Counted from the first letter of the stretch, positions 17,968-27,150 are shown. The stretch: DNA of 64,000 bases from Pedobacter sp. MR2016-24 (GCF_026239655.1 NZ_JAPIVO010000006.1:310001-374000); one strand, 5' to 3'. The notes: a model not told the origin generated them from the letters alone. A program made the numbers and translations.

Positions 17968-18957
17968 TTAGTAAGCCCATTTAAGGTAAACAGAACCCCA
18001 GGTAAAACCACCTCCAAAGGCAGCTAAAATAATGTTATCGCCTTTTTTTAGTTTGCTTTCCCATTCCCACAGGCATAGCGGAATAGTTCCGTTAGTGGTG
18101 TTGCCGTAACGCTCAATATTGATCATTACTTTCTCGGCTCCTACGCCCATTCTTGAAGAAGTGGCATCGATAATCCTTTTATTTGCCTGATGTGGAACCA
18201 GCCAGGTAACATCATCTGAACTCAATGAATTTCTTTCCATGATTTCTGCAGCCACATCAGCCATATTGGTCACTGCAAACTTAAATACAGATTTTCCTTC
18301 CTGGTAAACGTAATGTTCCCTGTTGGTTACTGTCTCAATTGATGCAGGTCTGGCAGATCCGCCGGCTTTCTGGTGCAGGAATTGTCCGCCTGAACCGTCT
18401 GACTTCAGCACATTATCAATGATACCATTTCCTTCTTCATTTGGTTCAAGTAATACTGCGCCACAACCATCACCGAAAATAATACACGTAGTCCTGTCTG
18501 TATAATCAATGATAGAAGACATCTTATCTCCGCCTACTACCAATACTTTTTTATGCTTGCCAGACTCAATGAACTGAGATCCCGTAGAAAGACCGTAAAT
18601 AAAACCAGAACAGGCTGCATTCAGATCAAAGCCCCATGCGTTTTTTGCCCCTATCTTATCGGCCAGAATATTGGCTGTTGCAGGAAAAGGCATGTCTGGT
18701 GTAGTGGTACAAAATATAATCAGATCTATTTCTTCTGCAGTTATGCCACGCTTTTTGAGCAATCCGTTTACGGCATGTACAGCCATATCAGATGTACCCA
18801 GTCCTTCACCCTTTAATATTCTTCGCTCTTTAATGCCGGTTCTAGAGGTAATCCATTCATCCGTGGTATCTACGATAGTCTCTAATTCTTTGTTAGAAAG
18901 TACATAGTCGGGAACATAACCTTGAACCGCAGTAATTGCAGCGTGAATTTTATTCAT
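17968..18957 (-). CDS. fabH: 3-oxoacyl-ACP synthase III
   Basis: A 329-residue thiolase-fold condensing enzyme that starts fatty-acid chains from acyl-CoA and malonyl-ACP. The catalytic triad is intact: Cys116 in NAACSGF, His256 in VPHQANKR and Asn286 in RYGNTTNGT. The length is normal. It starts 11 bases after plsX, so it is cotranscribed. In Bacteroidota the primer may be branched-chain acyl-CoA; that is an inference from the family, not visible here. Confidence 0.97.
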   Translation of the reverse strand: MNKIHAAITAVQGYVPDYVLSNKELETIVDTTDEWITSRTGIKERRILKGEGLGTSDMAVHAVNGLLKKRGITAEEIDLIIFCTTTPDMPFPATANILADKIGAKNAWGFDLNAACSGFIYGLSTGSQFIESGKHKKVLVVGGDKMSSIIDYTDRTTCIIFGDGCGAVLLEPNEEGNGIIDNVLKSDGSGGQFLHQKAGGSARPASIETVTNREHYVYQEGKSVFKFAVTNMADVAAEIMERNSLSSDDVTWLVPHQANKRIIDATSSRMGVGAEKVMINIERYGNTTNGTIPLCLWEWESKLKKGDNIILAAFGGGFTWGSVYLKWAY

Positions 18958-18968
18958 TTGATGTAGAT

Positions 18969-19907
18969 TTATTTAAAAGCAGCCTGTATTTTTTCTACCA
19001 GGCCTGTAGTTATCATATCCCTTGATTGCAGAATCATATTTTTTACGGCAGTAGGCGTAGATATGCCATGTCCTATAATTACAGGAGCATTCACACCAAG
19101 CACAGGACTTCCACCATAGTTTTCGTAATTAAAGCGATCAAAGAATTCGTCTTTTAATCCTTTCTTTATGGTCATGATATAAAAGGATTCAGCAAGCTTC
19201 AGCATGATGTTTCCTGTGAAACCATCACAGACAATTACATCGGCTTTATCATTGAATAAATCGCGTCCTTCTATATTACCTATAAAGTTGAAAAGATTTG
19301 AATCCTTCATTAATGGAAAGGTAGCCAGACTAAGCATATTTCCTTTTTCATCCTCTTCACCAATGTTAATCAGGCCAACTTTAGGATCGTTGATCTGCAT
19401 TACATTTTCAGCATATAAGCTGCCCAGAATTCCGAATTGAAGCAGGGTATCAGGCTTACAATCTGCATTTGCACCTACATCAAGCATCAAACCTCTGCCT
19501 CCGCTGAGTTTTGGGACGATGGTACATAAACAAGGTCTGATGATACCCGGCACAGTCTTTACACTAAAGACAGCACCTACCATCATTGCCCCTGAATTTC
19601 CTGCGCCGGCAAAAGAATCCAGTTCTCCTTTTTTAAGCATGGAAAAACCAACAGCAATACTGGAGTTTGGTTTTTGGGCAATTGCCCTTGTGGGATGTTC
19701 GCCCATACCAATAACCTCTTCGGTATGAACATATTCAAAGTGATCGGGATTAAACCCGGTTTCAGCAATTAAAGGCTTAATCAGCTGGGTGTCGCCAAAC
19801 AGAACCAAATGCTCATTTGGCGATAATAATTCATGAGCTGCTATTGCTCCCAAAACATTTGATTTGGGAGCATAGTCTCCGCCCATTATATCGAGACCTA
19901 TTTTCAT
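18969..19907 (-). CDS. plsX: Phosphate acyltransferase PlsX
   Basis: A 312-residue enzyme that makes acyl-phosphate from acyl-ACP for phospholipid synthesis. The start MKIGLDIMGGDYAPKSNVLGA is the family N-terminus, split here around GGD. Later motifs include GMGEHPTRAIAQKPNSSI, GANADCKPD and CDGFTGNIMLK. Its position after rpmF and before fabH is the classical arrangement. Confidence 0.97.
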   Translation of the reverse strand: MKIGLDIMGGDYAPKSNVLGAIAAHELLSPNEHLVLFGDTQLIKPLIAETGFNPDHFEYVHTEEVIGMGEHPTRAIAQKPNSSIAVGFSMLKKGELDSFAGAGNSGAMMVGAVFSVKTVPGIIRPCLCTIVPKLSGGRGLMLDVGANADCKPDTLLQFGILGSLYAENVMQINDPKVGLINIGEEDEKGNMLSLATFPLMKDSNLFNFIGNIEGRDLFNDKADVIVCDGFTGNIMLKLAESFYIMTIKKGLKDEFFDRFNYENYGGSPVLGVNAPVIIGHGISTPTAVKNMILQSRDMITTGLVEKIQAAFK

Positions 19908-20006
19908 AGTAAAAAATCAGTTTGTGAATAAAGCGTTATTGCCTTTTTTTTCAAGCGTCTAAGTTAACCCTAAACAGGAGGAAAACACAAACAATTTCTC
20001 AGGAAA

Positions 20007-20198
20007 TTAACCTATTGAAGTATTTTCAATAACCAATTTACCGTTGTAGTATAGATTACCATCAACATTATATGCGTGGTGAGGAATGTGGATCGCACCA
20101 GTAGTTTGACAAGTAGCTAAAGAAGGAGCTACCGCTTTATAGTGTGTTCTTCTTTTATCTCTTCTACTTTTAGAGATCTTGCGTTTAGGATGTGCCAT
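20007..20198 (-). CDS. rpmF: Ribosomal protein bL32
   Basis: A 63-residue basic protein beginning MAHPKRKISKSRRDKRRTHY, the conserved bL32 start. It has a single cysteine (TCQTTG) rather than the four-cysteine zinc motif of some bL32 forms, so this looks like the zinc-free type. It is 18 bases downstream of the DUF177 gene, a near-universal pairing, and 99 bases upstream of plsX. Confidence 0.95.
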   Translation of the reverse strand: MAHPKRKISKSRRDKRRTHYKAVAPSLATCQTTGAIHIPHHAYNVDGNLYYNGKLVIENTSIG

Positions 20199-20216
20199 TG
20201 CTGATTTATTTAATTA

Positions 20217-20774
20217 TTATTTTAATTTTTTTAACGCTGCCCATCGTGGGTCGTCAATGTTGTTTTCTTCTTCTTGTGGAGCATCTCCGCTCAGGCTTTC
20301 CAGCCTGGCTACCATCTCCTGATCACATCTGGCACCGTCGCCATTCTGCTCACATATTTTTATATAAGGTACCGATACAGTTATAAATTCATAGAGAATC
20401 TCCGCTATATCAACACTACTTTCTTTTTTGTTGAGCATGATGATTTCTAAATCATCACTCTCCAGATCGTCTTCCGCAAACTTTACAATTTGCCTTTCGG
20501 TAATATCAATCGGCGAATTAAAAGCCGATAAACATTTGTCACAATCCAGTTCAATTGTTCCGGAGATATGGATTTGTAAAATCAGCATTGTCTCCTGTTT
20601 ATCCATTTCAATTTCAGCTTTCAAGTTTCCCTTTTTTACTAAAGAGTACTCAATAGCCTCAAAAAAGCTGTTATCAATCTCAAAATCGAATTGATGCTTG
20701 CCAATTTTTAAGCCCGTAAACGGTATAGAAAATTGTTTTAAAGGTTTCAATTGTAACAAAATTTTAGCCCGCAA
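20217..20774 (-). CDS. DUF177 (YceD-like) protein
   Basis: A 185-residue protein of the DUF177 family, which is normally encoded just before rpmF. The hallmark CDKCLSAFNSPID (CxxCL) is near residue 79, and a second cysteine pair occurs near CEQNGDGARCD. The family is linked by gene order and some published work to 23S rRNA or ribosome maturation; the exact role here is not shown. It is 65 bases downstream of pdxA on the same strand. Confidence 0.85.
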   Translation of the reverse strand: MRAKILLQLKPLKQFSIPFTGLKIGKHQFDFEIDNSFFEAIEYSLVKKGNLKAEIEMDKQETMLILQIHISGTIELDCDKCLSAFNSPIDITERQIVKFAEDDLESDDLEIIMLNKKESSVDIAEILYEFITVSVPYIKICEQNGDGARCDQEMVARLESLSGDAPQEEENNIDDPRWAALKKLK

Positions 20775-20839
20775 ATGTATGAATTATTTTGACAAAACTA
20801 AAATGTTTTTAGCTTTTTCTTTTAATTGTCAACACCTTG

Positions 20840-21919
20840 CTAATTCGCATCGTCTTTCACATCCGCTGCAGTTTCAATAATCTTACCGCCACTTCTTAAC
20901 TGGGTGCTCAATAAAGCTTCCTGTTCCCGTCTGTGTTTTACAATATGCGTAGCAGCAAAGATAGCTTCAATAAATGAAGCCGGATCAGCAATATTCTTCC
21001 CGGCAATGTCGTATCCCGTTCCATGATCCGGAGACGTACGTACGAACTTCATACCGGCAGTATAATTTACACCTGTTCCAAAAGCAATCGTCTTGAATGG
21101 AATTAAGCCCTGATCGTGATACATTGCCAATACTGCATCAAATTGCTTGTAACTGCCTTTGCCAAAAAAGCCATCTGCCGGATAAGGACCAAAACAGATT
21201 ACACCTTTGTCAAATGCTTCCTGAATTGCAGGCATAATAATATCCTGTTCTTCTTTCCCCAATAAACCATTATCACCCGCATGCGGATTAAGTCCCAGTA
21301 CCGCTATTTTTGGTTTTTCAATCCAGAAATCCTTTTTCAGGCTTTCGTTGATCATGATCAGTTTTTTAACAATCTTTTCTTTAGTGATCTGCTGTGCAAC
21401 TTCAGCAATAGGGATATGCCCTGTTACGACGCCTACACGGATGTCTTCACTGATGAGAAACATCAGTACATCATTACTTCCACTGCGCTCCTGCAGGTAC
21501 TCAGTGTGGCCGGGAAATTTGAAATTTTCTGACTGTATATTGTGTTTGTTGATTGGTGCAGTTACCAATGCATCTATATTTCCTGCTATCAGATCCTCCG
21601 TAGCTTTTTCCAATGATAGTAAAGCATATCTTCCACCAATTTCATTTGCTACACCTAGTTCAATTTTCACATCCTCTTCCCAGCAGTTGATCATATTTGC
21701 TTTCTTAGGATTTGCAGCAGCAGCTTCATTAATTACATTGAAACTGAAATCGCTTAAGCCAAGGGTTTTTCGGTGGTAAGAGGCTACTTTAGTATGTCCG
21801 TAAACGATAGGAGTACAATAATCAAGGATCCTGACTTCGGCTAAGGTTTTAAGAATTACTTCCAGGCCAATCCCATTTACATCACCTATACTGATACCTA
21901 TTTTAATTTTATTGCTCAT
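20840..21919 (-). CDS. pdxA: 4-hydroxythreonine-4-phosphate dehydrogenase
   Basis: A 359-residue NAD-dependent enzyme of the DXP-dependent pyridoxal phosphate pathway. The start IKIGISIGDVNGIGLEV is the family motif. The divalent-metal histidines occur in PGHTEYL, MYHDQGLIPFK and TSPDHGTGYDIAGK. The length is slightly above the usual ~330 because of a C-terminal tail. The gene is divergent from rsmA, its neighbour in many bacteria, with a 271-base gap. Confidence 0.95.
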   Translation of the reverse strand: MSNKIKIGISIGDVNGIGLEVILKTLAEVRILDYCTPIVYGHTKVASYHRKTLGLSDFSFNVINEAAAANPKKANMINCWEEDVKIELGVANEIGGRYALLSLEKATEDLIAGNIDALVTAPINKHNIQSENFKFPGHTEYLQERSGSNDVLMFLISEDIRVGVVTGHIPIAEVAQQITKEKIVKKLIMINESLKKDFWIEKPKIAVLGLNPHAGDNGLLGKEEQDIIMPAIQEAFDKGVICFGPYPADGFFGKGSYKQFDAVLAMYHDQGLIPFKTIAFGTGVNYTAGMKFVRTSPDHGTGYDIAGKNIADPASFIEAIFAATHIVKHRREQEALLSTQLRSGGKIIETAADVKDDAN

Positions 21920-22190
21920 GTTCTACTGAAAATTTAGCGCAAAATACAAAATTTCATCCGAATATATTTTCATTTTATAGGTGGTGAAGCTGGTATAAGC
22001 TTTATTCATCTAAATTTATAAACTGTAAAAGATGCAGGTTTCATCAGCAGGACATTTGTTTTAAGCAGTGGGATTTTCGGCTTTTCTATATTCTTGTTAA
22101 TATTAGCCTGTTAAGATAAAAGTTTAGTTATTTTTGCGCGAACAAAGGTTGGGTCCAAATTATGGGTGAAACCGGTTAATATTAGAAATT

Positions 22191-22979
22191 ATGAGTTTGG
22201 TAAAGGCAAAAAAACATTTAGGGCAACATTTTTTGACCGATAAAAAGATAGCAGCTAAAATTGTAAATGGCCTTGTCCATACCGATCAGTACAAACAAGT
22301 GTTGGAAGTAGGTCCCGGGATGGGGATTCTTTCAGACATTTTACTGGAACGGGAAGACCTGGAGACCTATATGATAGACATCGATACGGAATCCTATCAC
22401 TTCCTTAAAGATAAATATCCGCAGATGGGAAGTCGTTTAATTAATGGTGATTTCCTGAAACTTGATCTTGCTGCAATATTTCCTGGAAAGTTCGCCATTA
22501 TAGGTAATTACCCTTATAATATCTCTTCACAGATTCTTTTTAAGGTGCTGGAACATCGGGCCAATGTAGTTGAGATGGTAGGTATGTTTCAGAAAGAAGT
22601 AGCAGAGCGCTGTGCTTCTAAATCGGGCACGAAAGATTATGGTATTTTAAGTGTGTTGATTCAGGCCTATTATGATATAGAATATCTTTTTACGGTTAAA
22701 CCCGGAACTTTCAATCCTCCTCCAAAAGTGAATTCCGGTGTAATCCGTCTCAGCAGAAATAAGGTAGAGACTTTGCCATGTGATGAGAAGTTATTTTGGC
22801 GTGTAGTAAAAGCCGGATTCAATCAACGCAGGAAAACCTTGCGCAATGCTTTATCCGGCGTTATTCCAAAAGAGAAAATGGATGAGCACTTTTTCTTTGA
22901 CAAACGTGCTGAGCAACTCACTGTAGAAGATTTTATTACACTCACTCAGCATGTAGATGCGCTCGCTCAGGAGCAATAA
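22191..22979 (+). CDS. rsmA: 16S rRNA dimethyladenosine transferase (KsgA/RsmA)
   Basis: A 262-residue SAM-dependent methylase that dimethylates two adjacent adenines near the 3' end of 16S rRNA. The start KKHLGQHFLTD, the SAM site LEVGPGMGIL and the adenine-N6 motif IGNYPYNISS are all present. The length is normal. A -7-like TATTTTTG (ending near 22134) sits about 55 bases upstream, without a clear -33. The next gene starts 12 bases after its stop. Confidence 0.96.
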   Translation: MSLVKAKKHLGQHFLTDKKIAAKIVNGLVHTDQYKQVLEVGPGMGILSDILLEREDLETYMIDIDTESYHFLKDKYPQMGSRLINGDFLKLDLAAIFPGKFAIIGNYPYNISSQILFKVLEHRANVVEMVGMFQKEVAERCASKSGTKDYGILSVLIQAYYDIEYLFTVKPGTFNPPPKVNSGVIRLSRNKVETLPCDEKLFWRVVKAGFNQRRKTLRNALSGVIPKEKMDEHFFFDKRAEQLTVEDFITLTQHVDALAQEQ

Positions 22980-22991
22980 CATAACAAATAA

Positions 22992-23933
22992 ATGAAAGGT
23001 AAAATTTTAATTGTTGACGATCTGCACCCTGCATTTAAAAACGGGGTCACAGCACTAGGATATCAGGTAGATGACCTGCCAAACATCACAAGAGCGGAAA
23101 CCCTTGCCAGCATTGCCGGATATGAAGGTATTGCTGTCCGTACTAAATTTAAGATTGACAGGGAACTGATGGATGCAGCGCCCGGACTGAAATTCATTGC
23201 AAGGGCGGGTGCCGGACTGGACAATATTGATGAAGCTTATGCTAAAGAAAGAAATATCCAGCTGATGAATGCTCCGGAAGGTAACCGTGATGCTGTAGGG
23301 GAACACGCCGTAGGAATGTTATTATCATTGATGAACAATCACCGTAAGGCGGATATTGAAATTAGAAATGGTATATGGGATCGGGAAGGTAATCGTGGGT
23401 GGGAATTAAAGGGCAGAACTGTCGGCATTATCGGCTACGGGTTCATGGGCAGTAGCTTTGCAAAAAAACTGGCTGGTTTTGATGTTAAAGTCATTGCTTA
23501 TGATAAATACAAAACAGGTTTCTCTGATGCTTATGTCACAGAATGCAGCATGGAAGAAATTGTAAAATACAGTGATGTGTTAAGTTTGCATATCCCGCTC
23601 ACTAAGGAGACTCGACAACTGGTAGATGAAGAGTATCTCCGCCATTTCCGTAAAGAGATTTTCTTCTTAAACACAGCCAGAGGGGAGATCGTAAATACTG
23701 AGGCTATATTAGAGGCCCTGAAAACAGGAAAAATACTAGGTGCAGGCCTTGATGTTCTGGAAGCTGAAAAATTTCCAAACCTAGCAGAACAATCCTGGTA
23801 CAACGAATTGAAAGCATCGCCAAAAGTAATACTTACTCCGCATGTAGGAGGATGGACTTTCGAATCCTACCGCAAAATATCAGAAGTGCTTACAGAAAAG
23901 CTAGAGAGATGGTCTAGCCAGGGATTGCTTTAG
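22992..23933 (+). CDS. D-2-hydroxyacid dehydrogenase (phosphoglycerate dehydrogenase-like)
   Basis: A 313-residue NAD-dependent dehydrogenase. The nucleotide site is GIIGYGFMGSSFAKKL. The catalytic Arg-Glu-His set is visible as LNTARGEIV, DVLEAEKF and LTPHVGGWT. Members of this clade are commonly annotated SerA-like, but without the C-terminal ACT domain the substrate cannot be fixed from sequence. It lies 12 bases after rsmA, probably cotranscribed. The gene is followed by a strong palindrome at 24023-24089. Confidence 0.87.
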   Translation: MKGKILIVDDLHPAFKNGVTALGYQVDDLPNITRAETLASIAGYEGIAVRTKFKIDRELMDAAPGLKFIARAGAGLDNIDEAYAKERNIQLMNAPEGNRDAVGEHAVGMLLSLMNNHRKADIEIRNGIWDREGNRGWELKGRTVGIIGYGFMGSSFAKKLAGFDVKVIAYDKYKTGFSDAYVTECSMEEIVKYSDVLSLHIPLTKETRQLVDEEYLRHFRKEIFFLNTARGEIVNTEAILEALKTGKILGAGLDVLEAEKFPNLAEQSWYNELKASPKVILTPHVGGWTFESYRKISEVLTEKLERWSSQGLL

Positions 23934-24022
23934 GCAGCTCCTACTTCTTATGTTAAATTTAGTCCAGCACAGGACACAGTATTTCCAGTTGGGTGGTGTT
24001 TGGATAGTGGTTTGATTATATT

Positions 24023-24089
24023 CGTCATTTGCTCGGGTATTGCTCGGGTATTTCAGGCATTTGTTCGGGTCCGACCCGAGCAAATGACG
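24023..24089. repeat. Long extragenic palindrome between convergent genes
   Basis: Perfect 16-bp inverted arms (CGTCATTTGCTCGGGT at 24023-24038 and its complement at 24074-24089) enclose 35 bases that contain two more variants of the core TGCTCGGGT / TGTTCGGGT. The element sits in a 262-base gap between a plus-strand and a minus-strand gene end. It could fold into a long hairpin and serve as a bidirectional terminator. The internal repeats also suggest a REP- or MITE-like dispersed element. No T tract follows the stem. Confidence 0.75.
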
Positions 24090-24195
24090 TTTCAACGCCG
24101 ATAGGTACGCGTTAACAACTAAACCAGTACTACTACACTACCCAAACAGGATTAGCTATTCTTCACATTCTGACCACGTATTCTGATCTTTCCTC

Positions 24196-26073
24196 TTATT
24201 TTTTCCAGTTATTATCTCCTGGTGCTGCATCCATAAAAATACCGCCGTCAATTAAAATAGCAGTAACCCCTTTTGCACCGCTAAATTGTACACTGGCTGA
24301 CTTTGGATTTGTTTTCCATATTGCAGGAGTCTGATGAATTACTTTTTTAGTCCCGTCTGCATAAATTATCTTCACATCAAAGGGCACTGCAAAACCACCA
24401 ACATTTTTTAGCAGCACCGTATAACCCGATCCCTTAATGGCAACTTTCTCAATTTTCAGGTCGATATAATTATTGCTGAAAAACCAGCTGTTCCAATACC
24501 AGTTCAGATCCTGATTGGAAACATCATTCATTGTATAGAAAAAATCCCATGGAATAGGGTGTTTACCATTCCAGCGTTCCATGTAGGCATGTAGGTATTT
24601 TTTGAAATCATTATCACCAAACATATCCTTCAAACCCAGATAAGCCAGAGAAGGTTTTACGTAGGCATTGTTTCCATACCCTGATCCTGAAACCTGGGTA
24701 GACAGAGAAATAACGGGTTGATCTTCTTCTGTAGAAACATCATAGATCCATCGTTTTACCCTGAAATTCTTATAATTTTCATCCGCTTTTTCTTTTCCCA
24801 GCTGATCCTGTCCAATCAGATATTCTAACGTAGTCGCCCAGCCTTCATCCATATGGGCATACCTTGTTTCATTAGTACCCATGTAAAAAGGGAAGTAAGT
24901 ATGGGCAATTTCATGGTTAAGTACAAACTGTGTAAATTCGAGATCAGGTGTGCTGGAATCATTCACCATCATCGGATATTCCATATCGGCATATCCCTGC
25001 ACGGCAGTCATTTTGGAAAACGGATATGCTACACCAGGCCAATTGTTAGAAAACCAGCTCAAAGCCTGTTTGCCCCATTCTACAGCATGTGAGAAATCTT
25101 TAGCGGCAGTACTATAAGCTGATTGTACACTTGCTCTTCTTTTCAATTTACCGTCCACAAGCACACTTCCTGCATCCCAGTTGTAATGGTTGCTAAGCGA
25201 AAAGGTGACGTCAGTGATATGGTCTGCGCTAAATTTCCAGGTGTTCCAGGTATTTTGTCTGGTCACATTGCCTTTGAGGATTTCATCGGCTGTAGCTATA
25301 GCAGTGACCTCATTTGACAGATAAGATTTTTTAAGTCTTTCCGCATACTTCGTCTGTAATACTTCATCGGGATTTTTTAAGTCGCCCGTAGCCCAGACAA
25401 CATAATTTTTAGGTGCTTTAACAGCCAGCTGGTAATCGTTAAAATCATTATAGAATTCTACCCTGTCCATATGCGGGATTTTGTCCCAGCCGTTATAATC
25501 ATCGTAAACAGAAATCCTTGGGAAGGCGTAAGCTACAAAAAATGTATTGCTGTCAATCTGCCCCTCTCTGCCGCTTTCTTTTGAAAGCGGGTAGTTCCAG
25601 TCGATTGCAAAAGTTGCTGATTTTCCTGGGAGTAATACACCCGGCAGCGACACATCACCTGTTGTACCCCAGTCCTTGCCATCAATTTTCAGCTTCTTAC
25701 CGTCTATCGCAAAAGAGCTGATGATAAGTCCGCGTGTCAGAAAATCTTTACTGGCATAACCAGCTCGGGGTGCTTCTGGTTTATGGATATTATTCACGAA
25801 TCTGATGGTTACCTGTTTTAGGGTATCCGGACTATTATTGGTATATACAATGGTCTCAGTTCCTTCAACCAGTTTAGTCTTAGGTGTAACCGTTATGGTC
25901 ATATTGTATTTCCCTTTATTTTGCCAGTACTTTTTACCAGGTTTACCATCCATTGAGCGGGTGCCATTTTCGTAAGCCTGCTTAATGTTTCGGGGCATAT
26001 AAAGGTCCTGTGCCTGGACCGAAGTTGTGGTAAGTAAGACTAAAGCAAGTAACCTGAATATATTTTTCTGCAT
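24196..26073 (-). CDS. Secreted M1-family zinc aminopeptidase
   Basis: A 625-residue protein with a signal peptide (MQKNIFRLLALVLLTTTSVQAQ). The zinc site HEIAH is near residues 387-391 with the third ligand Glu about 19 residues later (HMDEGWATTLEYL), the M1 pattern. The upstream substrate-binding motif is DMEYP in place of the classical GAMEN. The start at 26073 is preferred over an in-frame TTG 24 bases upstream because that codon lies inside the -7 promoter element. The gene stands alone and is convergent with the dehydrogenase gene. Confidence 0.92.
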   Translation of the reverse strand: MQKNIFRLLALVLLTTTSVQAQDLYMPRNIKQAYENGTRSMDGKPGKKYWQNKGKYNMTITVTPKTKLVEGTETIVYTNNSPDTLKQVTIRFVNNIHKPEAPRAGYASKDFLTRGLIISSFAIDGKKLKIDGKDWGTTGDVSLPGVLLPGKSATFAIDWNYPLSKESGREGQIDSNTFFVAYAFPRISVYDDYNGWDKIPHMDRVEFYNDFNDYQLAVKAPKNYVVWATGDLKNPDEVLQTKYAERLKKSYLSNEVTAIATADEILKGNVTRQNTWNTWKFSADHITDVTFSLSNHYNWDAGSVLVDGKLKRRASVQSAYSTAAKDFSHAVEWGKQALSWFSNNWPGVAYPFSKMTAVQGYADMEYPMMVNDSSTPDLEFTQFVLNHEIAHTYFPFYMGTNETRYAHMDEGWATTLEYLIGQDQLGKEKADENYKNFRVKRWIYDVSTEEDQPVISLSTQVSGSGYGNNAYVKPSLAYLGLKDMFGDNDFKKYLHAYMERWNGKHPIPWDFFYTMNDVSNQDLNWYWNSWFFSNNYIDLKIEKVAIKGSGYTVLLKNVGGFAVPFDVKIIYADGTKKVIHQTPAIWKTNPKSASVQFSGAKGVTAILIDGGIFMDAAPGDNNWKK

Positions 26074-26094
26074 AATAATAACTGTGATTCGATT

Positions 26095-26127
26095 CAAAAG
26101 TAAAAGATTTACTCAATTCCACACAAA
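26095..26127 (-). promoter_or_regulatory. Promoter of the M1 peptidase gene
   Basis: Minus strand TTTG (26127-26124), 21-base spacer, perfect TAnnTTTG as TACTTTTG (26102-26095). The ATG lies 21 bases downstream of the -7 element. Confidence 0.6.
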
Positions 26128-26141
26128 TTCAAATCAAAAGA

Positions 26142-26173
26142 TTTGTTTTTGTAAGAATTCGCTGTTATCTTCG
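26142..26173 (+). promoter_or_regulatory. Promoter of greA
   Basis: TTTG at 26142-26145, a 20-base spacer and TATCTTCG at 26166-26173 (one mismatch to TAnnTTTG). It predicts a leader of about 80 bases containing the stem-loop at 26186-26220. Confidence 0.5.
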
Positions 26174-26185
26174 TTTTAATTCAAG

Positions 26186-26228
26186 CAAGACTATGTAGGC
26201 TGATTGCCGATGTAGTCTTGTTTGGTTT
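26186..26228 (+). terminator. Leader stem-loop with T-rich tail before greA (possible attenuator)
   Basis: CAAGACTA (26186-26193) pairs with TAGTCTTG (26213-26220). An inner GGC/GCC pair gives a hairpin of about 11 bp, followed by TTTGGTTTT. It ends about 30 bases before the greA ATG. The position inside the predicted leader suggests premature termination, but the T tract is interrupted. Confidence 0.45.
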
Positions 26229-26259
26229 TATAGGAAATCAGAAATAATAAAATAGAGTC

Positions 26260-26733
26260 ATGACAGAAGTAACATACTACACTCAGGAAGGATTAGATAA
26301 GCTAAAGGAAGAAGTACATTACTTAAAAACAACTGGCAGACAGTTGATCTCAAAAGCTATTGCAGAAGCAAGGGATAAAGGCGATCTATCTGAGAATGCT
26401 GAATATGATGCAGCTAAAGAGGCACAAGGGCTGCATGAGGCAAAAATATCCAAATTGAATGCTACATTGGCTTCAGCAAGATTAATCGATGAATCAAAGT
26501 TGGATACATCTAAGGTGCTGGCATTATCCATTGTTAAAATCAAGAATCTAAAAAATGGTGCTACAATGAGTTATCAGCTTGTTGCAGAATCTGAAGCGGA
26601 TTTGAAAACGGGAAAGATATCTGTAAAATCACCCATTGCAAAAGGTCTTTTAGGTAAATCCGTAGGAGATAAGACGGAGATTGAAGTTCCTGCAGGAACG
26701 ATAGAATTTGAAATATTAGAAATCAGCAGATAA
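26260..26733 (+). CDS. greA: Transcription elongation factor GreA
   Basis: A 157-residue protein with the N-terminal coiled coil and acidic tip (GDLSENAEYDAAKEAQ) that enters the RNA polymerase secondary channel and promotes transcript cleavage. A C-terminal FKBP-like domain ends in SPIAKGLLGKSVGD. The length is normal. The HIT-protein gene starts 9 bases after its stop. The leader carries a stem-loop. Confidence 0.96.
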   Translation: MTEVTYYTQEGLDKLKEEVHYLKTTGRQLISKAIAEARDKGDLSENAEYDAAKEAQGLHEAKISKLNATLASARLIDESKLDTSKVLALSIVKIKNLKNGATMSYQLVAESEADLKTGKISVKSPIAKGLLGKSVGDKTEIEVPAGTIEFEILEISR

Positions 26734-26742
26734 GAGAACGCA

Positions 26743-27135
26743 ATGGCAACTATTTTTTCCAAAATTGTAGCTGGTGAAATTCCGGCACATATAGTAGCAG
26801 AAACCACAGAATTTCTTGCGTTTCTTGATGTTAGTCCATTGACAACGGGACATGTATTGGTGATTCCTAAAACGGAAATCGATTATATCTTTGATATGGA
26901 TGAGGAAAGTTATTTTGGACTTACTTTATTTGCAAAGATTGTTGCCGGAGGAATCAAAAAGGCTTTTCCATGCGTAAAAGTTGGAATGGCCGTAATTGGT
27001 CTGGAAGTCCCGCATGCACATATTCACCTGATTCCAATGAATTCGGTGGGCGACATGAACTTTAGCAAACCTAAATTAAATCCTTCGCAGGAAGAGCTGG
27101 CAGAAGCTGCTTTAAAAATAAAAGCGCAATTATAA
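26743..27135 (+). CDS. HIT-family nucleotide-binding hydrolase
   Basis: A 130-residue histidine-triad protein with the active site HAHIHLIP (His91, 93 and 95) and the N-terminal signature TIFSKIVAGEIPAH. HIT proteins hydrolyse nucleoside phosphoramidates or similar compounds. It is cotranscribed with greA. Its stop codon lies inside the loop of a bidirectional terminator. Confidence 0.93.
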   Translation: MATIFSKIVAGEIPAHIVAETTEFLAFLDVSPLTTGHVLVIPKTEIDYIFDMDEESYFGLTLFAKIVAGGIKKAFPCVKVGMAVIGLEVPHAHIHLIPMNSVGDMNFSKPKLNPSQEELAEAALKIKAQL

Positions 27136-27150
27136 AAGCGCTTTTATTTT
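27115..27150. terminator. Bidirectional terminator overlapping two coding ends
   Basis: A perfect 13-bp stem (AAAATAAAAGCGC, 27115-27127, and its complement 27138-27150) with a 10-base loop. The left arm encodes the last codons of the HIT protein and the right arm contains the stop codon of the convergent mazG-like gene. A or T tracts flank it on both sides, so it can act in both directions. Confidence 0.85.
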
